DNA of 30,694 bases from positions 1 to 30,694 of the forward strand of contig DATKCT010000056.1 of NCBI GenBank assembly GCA_035513055.1, given 5' to 3'. This document shows positions 24,106 to 30,694 of this stretch, one piece after another. The notes under the pieces are model-generated. The model did not search any database. It saw only the letters and a list, made by a program, of their open reading frames with translations, and was not told the origin of the DNA. Source of the DNA: DATKCT01 sp035513055 (lineage in GTDB: Bacteria > Verrucomicrobiota > Verrucomicrobiia > Verrucomicrobiales > DEV007). The first letter of the stretch is position 1, and every line of letters begins with the position of its first letter. Position numbers and translations under genes: made by a program.

Positions 24106-25056
24106 CTATGCCGAGAGCCGGAGGATCCACAGGGTCAGGGTGACGGTGACCATGCTGCAGAGAGTGGAATAGAATACCATGGTCGAGGCCAGAGAAACGT
24201 CGGCGTCAAATTCGTGAGCGAGCAGGGCGACGTTTACGGCAGTGGGCGCGCCCGCCCCCAGAATGAGAATGGGAGCGATCTCGGGGGGGAAACGGAAGAG
24301 AAGGACGAGCAGGGCCGCCACGAGAGGGCCGCCCGCAAGTCTTTGCAACAGCGCCCAACTGAGGACTCCGCGGAGCGGAGCGGGGCGGTATTGCGCGAGT
24401 TGGACGCCGAGTGTGATCAAGGCCACGGCGATGAGGCCCCCCTTGAGATGCTGGAGCGGAGCCCAGAGGGCGGGGACATCCTGAACCCGGTAAGGGAGTT
24501 GGCGGAGGATCAGAGCGGCGACGATGGCATAGAGGGAGGGTTGCCGGGCGATCGCGGACCAGACCCGCCGGGTCCCTGTTTGGCCAGCGGCTGAGCCGCC
24601 TCCCGCCACTAAGATTGTGCCGAGCGAAAACGTGGCGATGTTCATGGTCATGACCACGAAGACTTGGACGGCTGGACCGGAGGCGGGAAAGGCCAGGGCC
24701 ATGAGAGGCAGACCGAAGTTTCCGCAGTTGTAGAACATGGTGGTGAGTTGAAGGGCGCGGCGTCCGGCGGAAGCGAGACCGAGCAGGGCGGCGGAGGCCC
24801 AACTCAGCGCGGCCATCGAGGCGATGACGCAGAGCGTAAAGGCGATGATCTGGACCGGGCGCCAGCCGGCTTGGGGCGATTCCAAGACCGCGACGAAAAT
24901 AAACGCCGGGACAAAGCAATAGATGTTGAGCTTGACCAGCGTGCGAAGCTGGAGAGAGAAGACGCGGTCCAGCATCCAACCCAGCCCAGCCAGGACGAAG
25001 ACCGGCAGGCAGATCTCGGTGAATATCCGGACGACGTTGGGATCGGAGGAGGGCAT
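24106..25056 (-). CDS. AEC-family (auxin efflux carrier-like) transporter
   Basis: I place the start at the ATG at 25056, giving 316 residues; a longer frame to 25152 would run into the divergent neighbour. The protein opens with RIFTEICLPVFVLAGLGWML and shows about ten hydrophobic helices in two halves. Typical AEC marks are LVKLNIYCFVPAFIF, TTMFYNCGNFGLPLMALAFP (the N-x-G-N-x-G-L-P type motif) and, in the second half, GGLIAVALITLGVQLAQ and ILGAGAPTAVNVALLAHEFD. Members include malonate and auxin carriers and move organic anions across the inner membrane; the substrate here is unknown. It converges with the TonB receptor gene and is divergent from the 25113 gene, with 56 bases between starts. 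Confidence 0.88.
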   Translation of the reverse strand: MPSSDPNVVRIFTEICLPVFVLAGLGWMLDRVFSLQLRTLVKLNIYCFVPAFIFVAVLESPQAGWRPVQIIAFTLCVIASMAALSWASAALLGLASAGRRALQLTTMFYNCGNFGLPLMALAFPASGPAVQVFVVMTMNIATFSLGTILVAGGGSAAGQTGTRRVWSAIARQPSLYAIVAALILRQLPYRVQDVPALWAPLQHLKGGLIAVALITLGVQLAQYRPAPLRGVLSWALLQRLAGGPLVAALLVLLFRFPPEIAPILILGAGAPTAVNVALLAHEFDADVSLASTMVFYSTLCSMVTVTLTLWILRLSA

Positions 25057-25112
25057 GGTCCGGGAAAAGAAAAGCAGGTGACGCAAGGCCGATAGACCGT
25101 AGGGTAGCTTGG

Positions 25113-25637
25113 ATGTATTCGGACGACGATATTCAGTACGCCTTGGAGACAACGGAAATTCTCCTTGAGCCCGATCGCCGGATCGATACCTTTGGGTCGA
25201 CCTGTTTTCACTTCCATCTGATCAGCCAACTGATGGACAGCGTGAGCCGGGTGCGAATTCGCAGCGGCAAGATCGAGGCGGACCGGCCGCGGATCATTAC
25301 TCCGCAGGCCATAGGCGGGGTGCAGTTTGATGGGTGGGGGGAGCAGGCTGAGGATTTTCTGACCTGGCTGCGTCGTCAGGGCGGCAATCTGGCGGTGCTG
25401 CGCTATGGCTTTAGTTTCCGGAAAAGCGAGGTCCGGGAAGAACTGGTGCACGACCAGCTCGAGGGAGTCCGGGCCCGGTTGCTTGAAGATGTTCGGGTGG
25501 CGAACAATCCGCTGGATGCGGTGCTGGAAGGAGTGGACGACGCCTGGGAGATTTGCCTGCTGCGCTTCACCATGGACATGATTCAGAAATCTCACGGCAT
25601 CAATGTGTTTGACTTCAAGCGCCGCGGTCTTTTGTGA
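25113..25637 (+). CDS. Conserved-looking protein of unknown function
   Basis: This 174-residue protein was not recognised. It begins MYSDDDIQYALETTEILLEP and contains a Phe/His-rich motif (STCFHFHLISQLMDSVSRVR), a middle segment PRIITPQAIGG, GWGEQAEDFLTWLRRQG and a C-terminal helix-rich part (WEICLLRFTMDMIQKSHGIN, VFDFKRRGLL). It has no signal peptide, membrane segment or cysteine cluster, so it is probably cytoplasmic. Codon use matches its neighbours, and the gene is followed after 27 bases by the transpeptidase-like gene and then accA, so it may be the first gene of that operon. The ordered, non-repetitive composition argues for a real gene. Confidence 0.75.
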   Translation: MYSDDDIQYALETTEILLEPDRRIDTFGSTCFHFHLISQLMDSVSRVRIRSGKIEADRPRIITPQAIGGVQFDGWGEQAEDFLTWLRRQGGNLAVLRYGFSFRKSEVREELVHDQLEGVRARLLEDVRVANNPLDAVLEGVDDAWEICLLRFTMDMIQKSHGINVFDFKRRGLL

Positions 25638-25664
25638 TAGGCGCAGGGGTTTGCCGGGCGACTT

Positions 25665-26507
25665 ATGGGGAGCTTCCGAGTCAGCGTCTTTTCTCCGGTG
25701 CTCGTGTTGGCGATCGTAGCCTGCGCGGGCGTGAGCGCTTGGTACATCACCCAAGCCTACCAGAGCGGAACACAAGAGGTCGAGGAGGTCGAGAGCACCG
25801 GTTTGCCGGAACCTTTGGCGGACATCCTGGCCGCCGCCGCCGTGTATATGCGCGACAACCGGATGGTGGCTGCGCGAGATCTCTTGGTCCATGCCGTCCA
25901 ATCCTTCCCTGACGATCCTTCAAGGGCGGAAATCCGGCGTCTGTTGGGGCGAGTCAACGTGGACTTGCTCTTCACTGACGACGCGATCGAGGGAAAGTCG
26001 ATCCACCGCGCGGAGGAGCCGGGCGGTTTGGCCGAGCTGGCGGAACGTTTGGGAACTTCGACAGAGTACCTGTTGCTGGCCAACGGCAAGTCGGTGCTGG
26101 CCGTGGAAGGGGACGAGGAGCTGCAGGTCTATTCCATGCAGTTCAGCGTGACGGTGTCGCCTGAGGAAAAAGAGGTCGTGGTGGAACGGAACGGGGAGTT
26201 TTTCGCTTCCTATCCCTTGCTTGGGATGAAATTGCCGCGCGGCGTTTCCCTTCCTTTTCCTTCCGAGGTGCGCAGCAAGTTTGAGTTGGTCGGAGGCCGG
26301 CGCGTCAATCCGGGCGATCCGGATTCCGGAAAGGGCGTCCGCTGTATCGAGATGAGCCATTACGGAGTGGTGCTTCGTCCGCCTCCCGGCGAGGGAGAAG
26401 ATGCGACCGGCTTTTTCTTGGAACCGGGCGATCTAGACGAACTTAGCATTCTCCTGGGAAAGAACGGGAAGGTGCGGTTCGGCAACCCGGTGGGCGCAGA
26501 TTCATGA
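25665..26507 (+). CDS. LysM/L,D-transpeptidase-like envelope protein lacking catalytic residues
   Basis: The 280-residue protein has an N-terminal signal anchor (VFSPVLVLAIVACAGVSAWY), a helical region that could be TPR-like (about 50-100), a LysM-like segment (LAELAERLGTSTEYLLLANG) and a C-terminal part with the order of an L,D-transpeptidase (YkuD) domain: QFSVTVSPEEKEVVVERNGE, FFASYPLLGMKLPRG, then HYGVVLRPPPGEGEDATGFF and DLDELSILLGKNGKVRF. Active enzymes have YGIHGT and SHGCIRM at the corresponding places; here both the His and the Cys are missing. It is probably a periplasmic, cell-wall-associated non-enzymatic relative. The stop overlaps the accA start by four bases (26504-26507). The domain assignment is inference by eye. 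Confidence 0.65.
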   Translation: MGSFRVSVFSPVLVLAIVACAGVSAWYITQAYQSGTQEVEEVESTGLPEPLADILAAAAVYMRDNRMVAARDLLVHAVQSFPDDPSRAEIRRLLGRVNVDLLFTDDAIEGKSIHRAEEPGGLAELAERLGTSTEYLLLANGKSVLAVEGDEELQVYSMQFSVTVSPEEKEVVVERNGEFFASYPLLGMKLPRGVSLPFPSEVRSKFELVGGRRVNPGDPDSGKGVRCIEMSHYGVVLRPPPGEGEDATGFFLEPGDLDELSILLGKNGKVRFGNPVGADS

Positions 26508-27469
26508 GGCGCATGGTTTTGGATTTCGAGAAGCCGCTCTACGAGCTGGAAGCGCAACTCGATCAGTTGCAGCGCAGGTCGGAAAGCGGCCAGGTCGATC
26601 TTGAGGACGAGATCGAACGGAAGCAGGACGAAATTCGCGAGACTCGGCGGCGGATTTATGCGGAGCTTACCAGTTGGCAGCGCGTCCAGATTGCGCGGCA
26701 CGTGGATCGTCCGTTCATGCTTGATTACCTGAAGCACTGTTTTGAGGAGTTTGTGGAGCTGCATGGGGACCGGCACATCGGCGATGACAACGCTATGCCG
26801 GGGGGCTTTGCCACGATCGGGGGACGCCGTTGCGTCGTGGTGGGACATCAGAAAGGGCGGGACACCAAAGAGAATCTCATGCGCAATTTCGGAAGCGCCC
26901 ATCCGGAGGGCTACCGCAAGAGTTTGCGGATGATGCGCTTGGGAGAAAAGTTCGGCTTGCCGGTGGTGGCGCTCATCGACACCCCCGGCGCCTTTCCCGG
27001 GGTCGGGGCGGAAGAGCGCAACATCGCCGAGGCCATCGCCTTCAATTTGCGGGAGATGATGCTGCTGCGCACTCCCATCGTGGCGGTGATTCTGGGAGAG
27101 GGCGGCTCCGGAGGAGCGCTGGGGATCGGAGTCGGCGACCGGATCCTCATGCTCGAGAATTCCTACTACTCGGTGATCAGTCCGGAGGGGTGCGCGGCCA
27201 TATTGTGGAAGCATCGCAAACATGCTCCCGAAGCCGCCGATGCCTTGCGCCTCACGGCCGCCGACCTCAAAGAACTCGGAGTCATCGATGAACTAGTGCC
27301 CGAGCCTGAGGGTGGCGCCCATGTCGATCACGCGGCCGCAGCGAAACAGCTTCGGCGCGTTCTGCTGCGAACTTTGGAGGAACTGGCTCAGATTCCGTTG
27401 GATCAGATCGTCGAGGCGCGCTACCGGAAGTTTCGCGGGTTTGGAAGTTTTCGGGAAGAGGGAGCGTGA
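26504..27469 (+). CDS. accA: Acetyl-CoA carboxylase carboxyltransferase subunit alpha
   Basis: The 321-residue protein matches AccA along its length. It has the N-terminal coiled region LDFEKPLYELEAQLDQLQ, then WQRVQIARHVDRPFMLDYL and ELHGDRHIGDDNAMPGGFA, then GHQKGRDTKENLMRNFG, LPVVALIDTPGAFPGVGAEE, ILGEGGSGGALGIGVGDRIL and YSVISPEGCAAILWK. With AccD it transfers the carboxyl group from biotin to acetyl-CoA, forming malonyl-CoA, the first step of fatty-acid synthesis. AccD and AccBC are not in the window. It overlaps the upstream envelope gene by four bases and the downstream CPXCG gene by four (27466-27469), so the genes are probably translationally coupled. Confidence 0.97.
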   Translation: MRRMVLDFEKPLYELEAQLDQLQRRSESGQVDLEDEIERKQDEIRETRRRIYAELTSWQRVQIARHVDRPFMLDYLKHCFEEFVELHGDRHIGDDNAMPGGFATIGGRRCVVVGHQKGRDTKENLMRNFGSAHPEGYRKSLRMMRLGEKFGLPVVALIDTPGAFPGVGAEERNIAEAIAFNLREMMLLRTPIVAVILGEGGSGGALGIGVGDRILMLENSYYSVISPEGCAAILWKHRKHAPEAADALRLTAADLKELGVIDELVPEPEGGAHVDHAAAAKQLRRVLLRTLEELAQIPLDQIVEARYRKFRGFGSFREEGA

Positions 27470-27648
27470 ACATGACTTCGGTGTCCGTGCAGTGTCCGGT
27501 CTGCGGCGAAGTCTTCGTCGTCCTGGCGCCACCGGAGGAGGAAACTCCGGCTGATGTGGACTACGACTGCGAGGTCTGTTGCCGGCCGATGCGCATCCTC
27601 TTTACGTGGAGTGCGGAGGGACCGCAGGCTGTGGCGGAGCCGGCGTAG
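27466..27648 (+). CDS. CPXCG-motif small cysteine-rich protein
   Basis: The 60-residue protein has two cysteine pairs, CPVCGEVF and CEVCCRPM, separated by about 25 residues including an acidic PPEEETPADVDYDCE stretch. This is the pattern of the CPXCG-containing zinc-ribbon family. It should bind one zinc ion; the family's function is unknown. The GTG at 27466 overlaps the accA stop; an ATG two codons later (27472) is an equally likely start. The stop at 27646-27648 is followed at once by a truncated copy of the dispersed repeat. Confidence 0.85.
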   Translation: MNMTSVSVQCPVCGEVFVVLAPPEEETPADVDYDCEVCCRPMRILFTWSAEGPQAVAEPA

Positions 27649-27702
27649 CCCACATTTCTCATACCCTTTCTGCTGCGCGCGCTGCGCTCCATCCTGTCTT
27701 CT
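27649..27702 (+). repeat. Dispersed intergenic repeat, copy C (truncated)
   Basis: CCCACATTTCTCATACCC, then TTTCTGCTGCGCGCGCTGCG and CTCCATCCTGTCTTCT, match the left end of the copies at 14705 and 28686. The similarity stops near 27702, so only the left quarter remains. It begins on the base after the stop codon of the CPXCG gene. Confidence 0.6.
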
Positions 27703-27744
27703 GACCGGGGTCAGCATCTGTCACGTCCTCTGGCCGGAATGTGC

Positions 27745-27772
27745 TTGCGACCCTCGATTCCCTGGATACATT
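27745..27772 (+). promoter_or_regulatory. Candidate promoter of the small basic protein gene
   Basis: TTGCGA (27745-27750) and TACATT (27767-27772) are 16 bases apart, about 37 bases before the ATG at 27809. A good ribosome binding site, AAGAGGA, precedes that ATG, unlike most genes in the window, suggesting strong expression. Confidence 0.4.
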
Positions 27773-27808
27773 CCGCCCCTCACCTCACCGAGCCAAGAGG
27801 AATATCCC

Positions 27809-27964
27809 ATGTCCCAGCATCGCAGTTTGAAAGGAGCCGGCGGCAGCGCCGCGTTGAAGCGAAACGTGCTCAAGCGTTTTGAGCGTGTGGAATTGCTGCG
27901 CAAACGGGGGCTGTGGAAGGAGGGTCAATCTCCTCAAGGGCTGCCGAAGACCAAACCGGAGTGA
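27809..27964 (+). CDS. Small basic protein of the Verrucomicrobia/Chlamydia family
   Basis: The 51-residue product is MSQHRSLKGAGGSAALKRNV, then LKRFERVELLRKRGLWKEGQ and a tail ending GLPKTKPE. The whole length, the KRNVLKRFERV core and the GLPKTKPE end match the PVC-specific small basic protein family (TIGR04137 as I recall). The role is not established; the strong charge, size and conservation suggest binding to RNA or the ribosome, which is inference. The ATG is chosen because AAGAGGA lies seven bases upstream and the family starts here; a longer frame upstream is not plausible. The pseudouridine synthase follows after 25 bases. This gene is the best taxonomic marker in the window. Confidence 0.92.
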   Translation: MSQHRSLKGAGGSAALKRNVLKRFERVELLRKRGLWKEGQSPQGLPKTKPE

Positions 27965-27989
27965 CCGGGACCTTCCCGTCCATGGCGCC

Positions 27990-28685
27990 GTGCGCTTGAA
28001 TCGCTATCTGGCCGCTTGCGGTCTGGGTTCGCGGCGTTCCTGCGAGGGGCTGGTGCGGGAAGGACTGGTGCGGATCAATGGCGCCGTTTGCCGGGAACTG
28101 GCCACTCAGGTCGAGCCAGGCGACCGCGTCGAGGTGGAGGGCTCGTTCGTGCGGCCGCAGGCGGAAGCGACTGTGCTGCTGCACAAGCCGCGCGGATACC
28201 TGACGACGCGCCGGGATGAACGGGGGCGGCGCACGGTTTATGATTTGCTGCCCCCGGAATGGAGCGGTTTGCAGTATGTAGGAAGACTAGACCGGGACTC
28301 TGAAGGCCTGCTCCTGCTGACCACTAGTGGGGAGATCTCACAGCGTCTGACCCATCCTCGGCACGCCGTCGACAAAGAGTACGAAGCGCAGTTAAACCGG
28401 CCGCTGCGTGAGACCGACCGGCGGCGCTTGGTGGCGGGCGTGGAACTGGAGGAGGGAGTCGCTCGCGCTGCTTTGGTCCGGCTCCTGTCGCCGCGCTGCT
28501 GCCGGATCGTGATTCGCCAGGGGTGGAACCGGCAAGTCCGCAGAATGTTCGAGGCGCTCGGCTTTGAAGTGATGCAACTGGTGCGGGTGCGGGTGGGCAA
28601 TCTCCATCTGGGAGAACTGCCGCCGGGCCGCTGGCGGGTCCTCGGGGAAGGGGAAGTGGCGGCCTTGCTCGGCGAAAGGAGTTAG
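27990..28685 (+). CDS. rRNA pseudouridine synthase, RluB/RsuA family
   Basis: I start at the GTG at 27990 because VRLNRYLAACGLGSRRSCEG is the first helix of the S4 RNA-binding domain; the frame further upstream overlaps the small basic protein gene. The 231-residue protein has the S4 domain (1-50), then LLHKPRGYLTT, the catalytic motif VGRLDRDSEGLLLLTT with Asp101, DKEYEAQL, and the C-terminal IRQGWNRQVRRMFEALGFEV. Enzymes of this family convert one uridine of ribosomal RNA (16S U516 for RsuA, 23S U2605 for RluB, U2604 for RluF) to pseudouridine. The 'GWNRQVRRMFEALG' end favours RluB, but the target is not certain. It sits 25 bases after the small basic protein gene and ends at a repeat element. 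Confidence 0.9.
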   Translation: MRLNRYLAACGLGSRRSCEGLVREGLVRINGAVCRELATQVEPGDRVEVEGSFVRPQAEATVLLHKPRGYLTTRRDERGRRTVYDLLPPEWSGLQYVGRLDRDSEGLLLLTTSGEISQRLTHPRHAVDKEYEAQLNRPLRETDRRRLVAGVELEEGVARAALVRLLSPRCCRIVIRQGWNRQVRRMFEALGFEVMQLVRVRVGNLHLGELPPGRWRVLGEGEVAALLGERS

Positions 28686-28863
28686 CCGGCGTTTTCTCGC
28701 GCCCTTTCTGCCGTGGCGCGCCGCACCCCATCCTGCCTTCGGTCCGCTTGCCTCGGGCTTTGAACAGGGTCTGCTCACCCAGCTCTGCGCCCTGGGTTGC
28801 GCGCGGCCTTTGCAGTATGGGGTTCGCAGCGCCTCGCGACGATGCCGTATGAAGAATGCGGGG
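28686..28863 (+). repeat. Dispersed intergenic repeat, copy D (full length)
   Basis: The element starts on the base after the pseudouridine synthase stop and ends three bases before the convergent pyruvate kinase stop, so it fills the entire gap. Left end CCGGCGTTTTCTCGCGCCC and right end GCCGTATGAAGAATGCGGGG are degraded inverted repeats. The interior shows GCACCCCATCCTGCCTTCGG, TCACCCAGCTCTGCGCCC and GGGGTTCGCAGCGCCTCG, nearly the same as copy B. Confidence 0.75.
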
Positions 28864-28866
28864 TAG

Positions 28867-30273
28867 TCAGGCCTTCCGGTAAACGATCGAACCCACATCG
28901 CGCCCGTTCGTGGCCAAGACATCGCTGAGGATCACCAGCGACTGACCTTTCTTCAGATCGTTCGTGCGGCGGAGGGCATCGATGGCCTCATTCAAGGTCG
29001 CCTGCGGATCCGCCTGGAATGGGAGTTGAACTGGGCGTACTCCGCGGCACAGCAACAGACGGCGTTGCACAGCGGAATCGGGAGTGATGGCGTAGATGAC
29101 GGCGCGACGCGGGCGGAGATGGGCCACGTCTCGCGCCAGACTGCCCCTGCGCGTAAAAACGATCATTGCGGAATCCGGCATCGAATCGGCCAACACGACG
29201 GCGGCGCGCACCGTGAGTTGATCTTGGCGGGTCAGGATGGCGTGCTCGGCGTAGCCCGCACCACCGCTGCGTTCGATGCGCCGGGCGATGCGGTCCATCA
29301 CCTCGACACAGCGAGCCGGAAACCGGCCAATCGAGGTCTCGCCGCTCAACATCACGGCGTCGGCCTCCTCGAATACGGCATTCGCCACGTCGGTGACCTC
29401 GGCGCGGGTGGGCACAGGATTTACGATCATCGATTCGAGCATGTGGGTGGCCACGATGACCGGCGTGCCCAGGATGATGCATTGCTTGATCGTGCGGCGT
29501 TGGATGATCGGCAGCTCTTCGAGCGGACATTCGATGCCGAGGTCGCCGCGCGCAATCATGATGATGTCGGCGGAAGAGATGAGATCGTCGATATTACGGA
29601 CGGCTTCCTGATCTTCGATTTTGGCAATGACGAAGGCGGAAGACCCCGCTTGGCGGATGCGGCGGCGGAGCGCCGCCAGATGTGAGGCGTCCCTGACGAA
29701 GCTCAAGGCGAAGAAATCCATCTCCAGTTCAAGCCCGAGGGCGAGATCGACGCGGTCTTTGGCGGTGAGCGGAGGAAAGCGGAGGCGGACTCCGGGGAGG
29801 TTGATGTGGCGTCGCGACATCAACACGCCCCGGTTCAGGGCTTTTCCCAGGACCCGGCCCTTTTCCACGGACAGGATCCGAAAACGGAGCACACCGTTGT
29901 CGACGACGAGGGTGTCGCCCGGCTGCACGTCCTTGGAAAGACCGGAGTAATTGGTGGTCACGGAGAATTCCGCCGCCGCCCTGAGACTACGGTTACGGAA
30001 TTCCACTTGGGTCCCTCGCACGAGGCGGATGGGTTCCTGGACATCTCCGGTGCGGATGGAGGGGCCCTGCAGATCCATCAGGATGGCTACGGGCGTCCCG
30101 GCTTTGGCCGCGACCTCCCGGATGCGGGCACAGCAGGTCCGGACCCAAGGATGCGAGGCATGACTCATGTTGAGCCGGAAGACGTTGGCTCCGGCAGCGA
30201 CGAGCCGGGTCAATACGGCCGGAGACTCGCTGGCCGGCCCCAAGGTGGCAATGATCCGGGTCTTCCGTTCCAT
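28867..30273 (-). CDS. pyk: Pyruvate kinase
   Basis: From the ATG at 30273 the product has 468 residues, the usual length, and begins MERKTRIIATLGPASES as the family does. An ATG at 30339 would add 22 residues without family likeness. Marks in order: VFRLNMSHASH, ILMDLQGPSIRTGD, FFALSFVRDASHL, VIAKIEDQEAVRNIDDL (catalytic Lys), IMIARGDLGIECPLEELPI and VPTRAEVTDVANAVFEEADA-VMLSGETSIGRFP. The C-terminal regulatory domain follows (TRRGSLARDVAHLRPRRAVI). It converts phosphoenolpyruvate and ADP to pyruvate and ATP in the cytoplasm. The usual 'TQMLESMI' is ATHMLESMI here. It converges with the pseudouridine synthase gene and stands alone otherwise. Confidence 0.95.
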   Translation of the reverse strand: MERKTRIIATLGPASESPAVLTRLVAAGANVFRLNMSHASHPWVRTCCARIREVAAKAGTPVAILMDLQGPSIRTGDVQEPIRLVRGTQVEFRNRSLRAAAEFSVTTNYSGLSKDVQPGDTLVVDNGVLRFRILSVEKGRVLGKALNRGVLMSRRHINLPGVRLRFPPLTAKDRVDLALGLELEMDFFALSFVRDASHLAALRRRIRQAGSSAFVIAKIEDQEAVRNIDDLISSADIIMIARGDLGIECPLEELPIIQRRTIKQCIILGTPVIVATHMLESMIVNPVPTRAEVTDVANAVFEEADAVMLSGETSIGRFPARCVEVMDRIARRIERSGGAGYAEHAILTRQDQLTVRAAVVLADSMPDSAMIVFTRRGSLARDVAHLRPRRAVIYAITPDSAVQRRLLLCRGVRPVQLPFQADPQATLNEAIDALRRTNDLKKGQSLVILSDVLATNGRDVGSIVYRKA

Positions 30274-30538
30274 CCAGGGGTCTGAATGATCTGGAGGAGA
30301 AGCAATGTCAATGCCGGGCCCCGAACTCTTGCGGCTCATTGGCGGAGAGGGAAAGAAGGGTTCGCCCTCCGGGTGAGGACTGTGGCATGGCCCTATCCGC
30401 CTTCGTCCACCACGGCGCTTCGCGCATCGAGCGAGAGCGGCAATCCTCGCCACAGTCCAAGAGCCTCCGGTTTCCCCGGGCGATGACTCCAGCCGCGTTG
30501 CACGGCTGCCCGCGATCGCCTGCGGAAAAGAGGGTCGC

Positions 30539-30694
30539 TCAAGAATCCGGCGCCGCCTCGGTGAGCTTCGCGAGATACACAGCGGGATTCTCGTTGAACG
30601 TATCCAGACAACCTGCGCAGCAAAACTTTACGGTCGTTCCCTCATGGACGTGGACGTAGGGTTCACCCATACTGCCCAGAGGTTCTCCGGAAAC
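30539..30694 (-). CDS. YHS/TRASH-like metal-binding protein, C-terminal part (partial)
   Basis: The last 51 residues of a minus-strand gene are visible, running off the window edge: VSGEPLGSMGEPYVHVHEGT, then TVKFCCAGCLDTFNENPAVY and LAKLTEAAPDS, with the stop at 30539-30541. The VSGEPLG-MG-PYV...VKFCCAGC--TF--NPA-YLAKL pattern is that of short TRASH/YHS-type cysteine modules found in secreted proteins and at the ends of heavy-metal transport systems; a CP pair is expected just outside the window. It probably binds a metal ion in the envelope. The start, full length and any signal peptide cannot be seen. About 265 bases separate it from the pyruvate kinase start, and I see no other gene in that gap. 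Confidence 0.75.
   Translation of the reverse strand, partial: VSGEPLGSMGEPYVHVHEGTTVKFCCAGCLDTFNENPAVYLAKLTEAAPDS

Noticed and set aside
1..30694. CRISPR array
   Set aside because: No regularly spaced direct repeats of 24-40 bases with unique spacers were seen, and there are no cas genes.

Overview
The window looks like chromosomal DNA of a GC-rich Gram-negative bacterium of the PVC superphylum, most likely Verrucomicrobiota (Opitutales-like). The strongest clue is the 51-residue small basic protein at 27809-27964, a family I know only from Verrucomicrobia, Chlamydiae and Planctomycetes. The eight-heme cytochrome fused to HEAT/TPR repeats, the tandem secreted sulfatases and the TonB-dependent receptor fit an environmental, probably aquatic, polysaccharide-using member. 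This assignment is inference.

Layout. 1-3147 (minus): a membrane-anchored coiled-coil protein cut by the window edge and a large eight-heme c-type cytochrome with TPRs. 3259-3346: tRNA-Ser(UGA). 3422-4229: a small accessory patch next to the tRNA, with a broken TIR-domain gene and a RelE-like toxin/antitoxin pair. 4274-5589 (minus): a DUF6941-like protein and an alpha/beta hydrolase. 5705-8616 (plus): two tandem exported sulfatases. 8898-14406 (minus): a proteostasis operon clpB-hsp20-lon, preceded by a promoter region with a long DNA dyad. 14895-15218: a Dabb-domain protein. 15236-18709 (minus): a tightly overlapped operon polX-plsY-gpsA. 18821-21198 (plus): acetolactate synthase large subunit and an SH3-like lipoprotein. 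21261-21686: RNase P RNA (rnpB). 21785-23851: TonB-dependent receptor. 24106-25056 (minus): AEC-family transporter. 25113-27648 (plus): an operon of an unknown protein, an L,D-transpeptidase-like protein without catalytic residues, accA and a CPXCG zinc-ribbon protein. 27809-28685: small basic protein and an RluB/RsuA-type pseudouridine synthase. 28867-30273 (minus): pyruvate kinase. 30539-30694 (minus): the C-terminus of a YHS/TRASH-like metal-binding protein.

How the parts work together. Most of the window is housekeeping: fatty-acid initiation (AccA), phospholipid precursor synthesis (PlsY, GpsA), branched-chain amino acids (IlvB), glycolysis (Pyk), tRNA/rRNA processing (RNase P, RluB-like) and protein quality control (ClpB, Hsp20, Lon). 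Accessory functions are carbohydrate-sulfate ester removal, outer-membrane uptake and periplasmic multiheme electron transfer.

The most interesting non-coding signal is a dispersed repeat of about 170-200 bp. There are four copies (8623, 14705, 27649, 28686), all in the same orientation and intergenic, with related inverted ends (GCATTTCTCAT / ATGAGAAATGC). Isolated copies of its end motif sit directly after several stop codons on both strands. I found no CRISPR array, prophage or intact insertion sequence.
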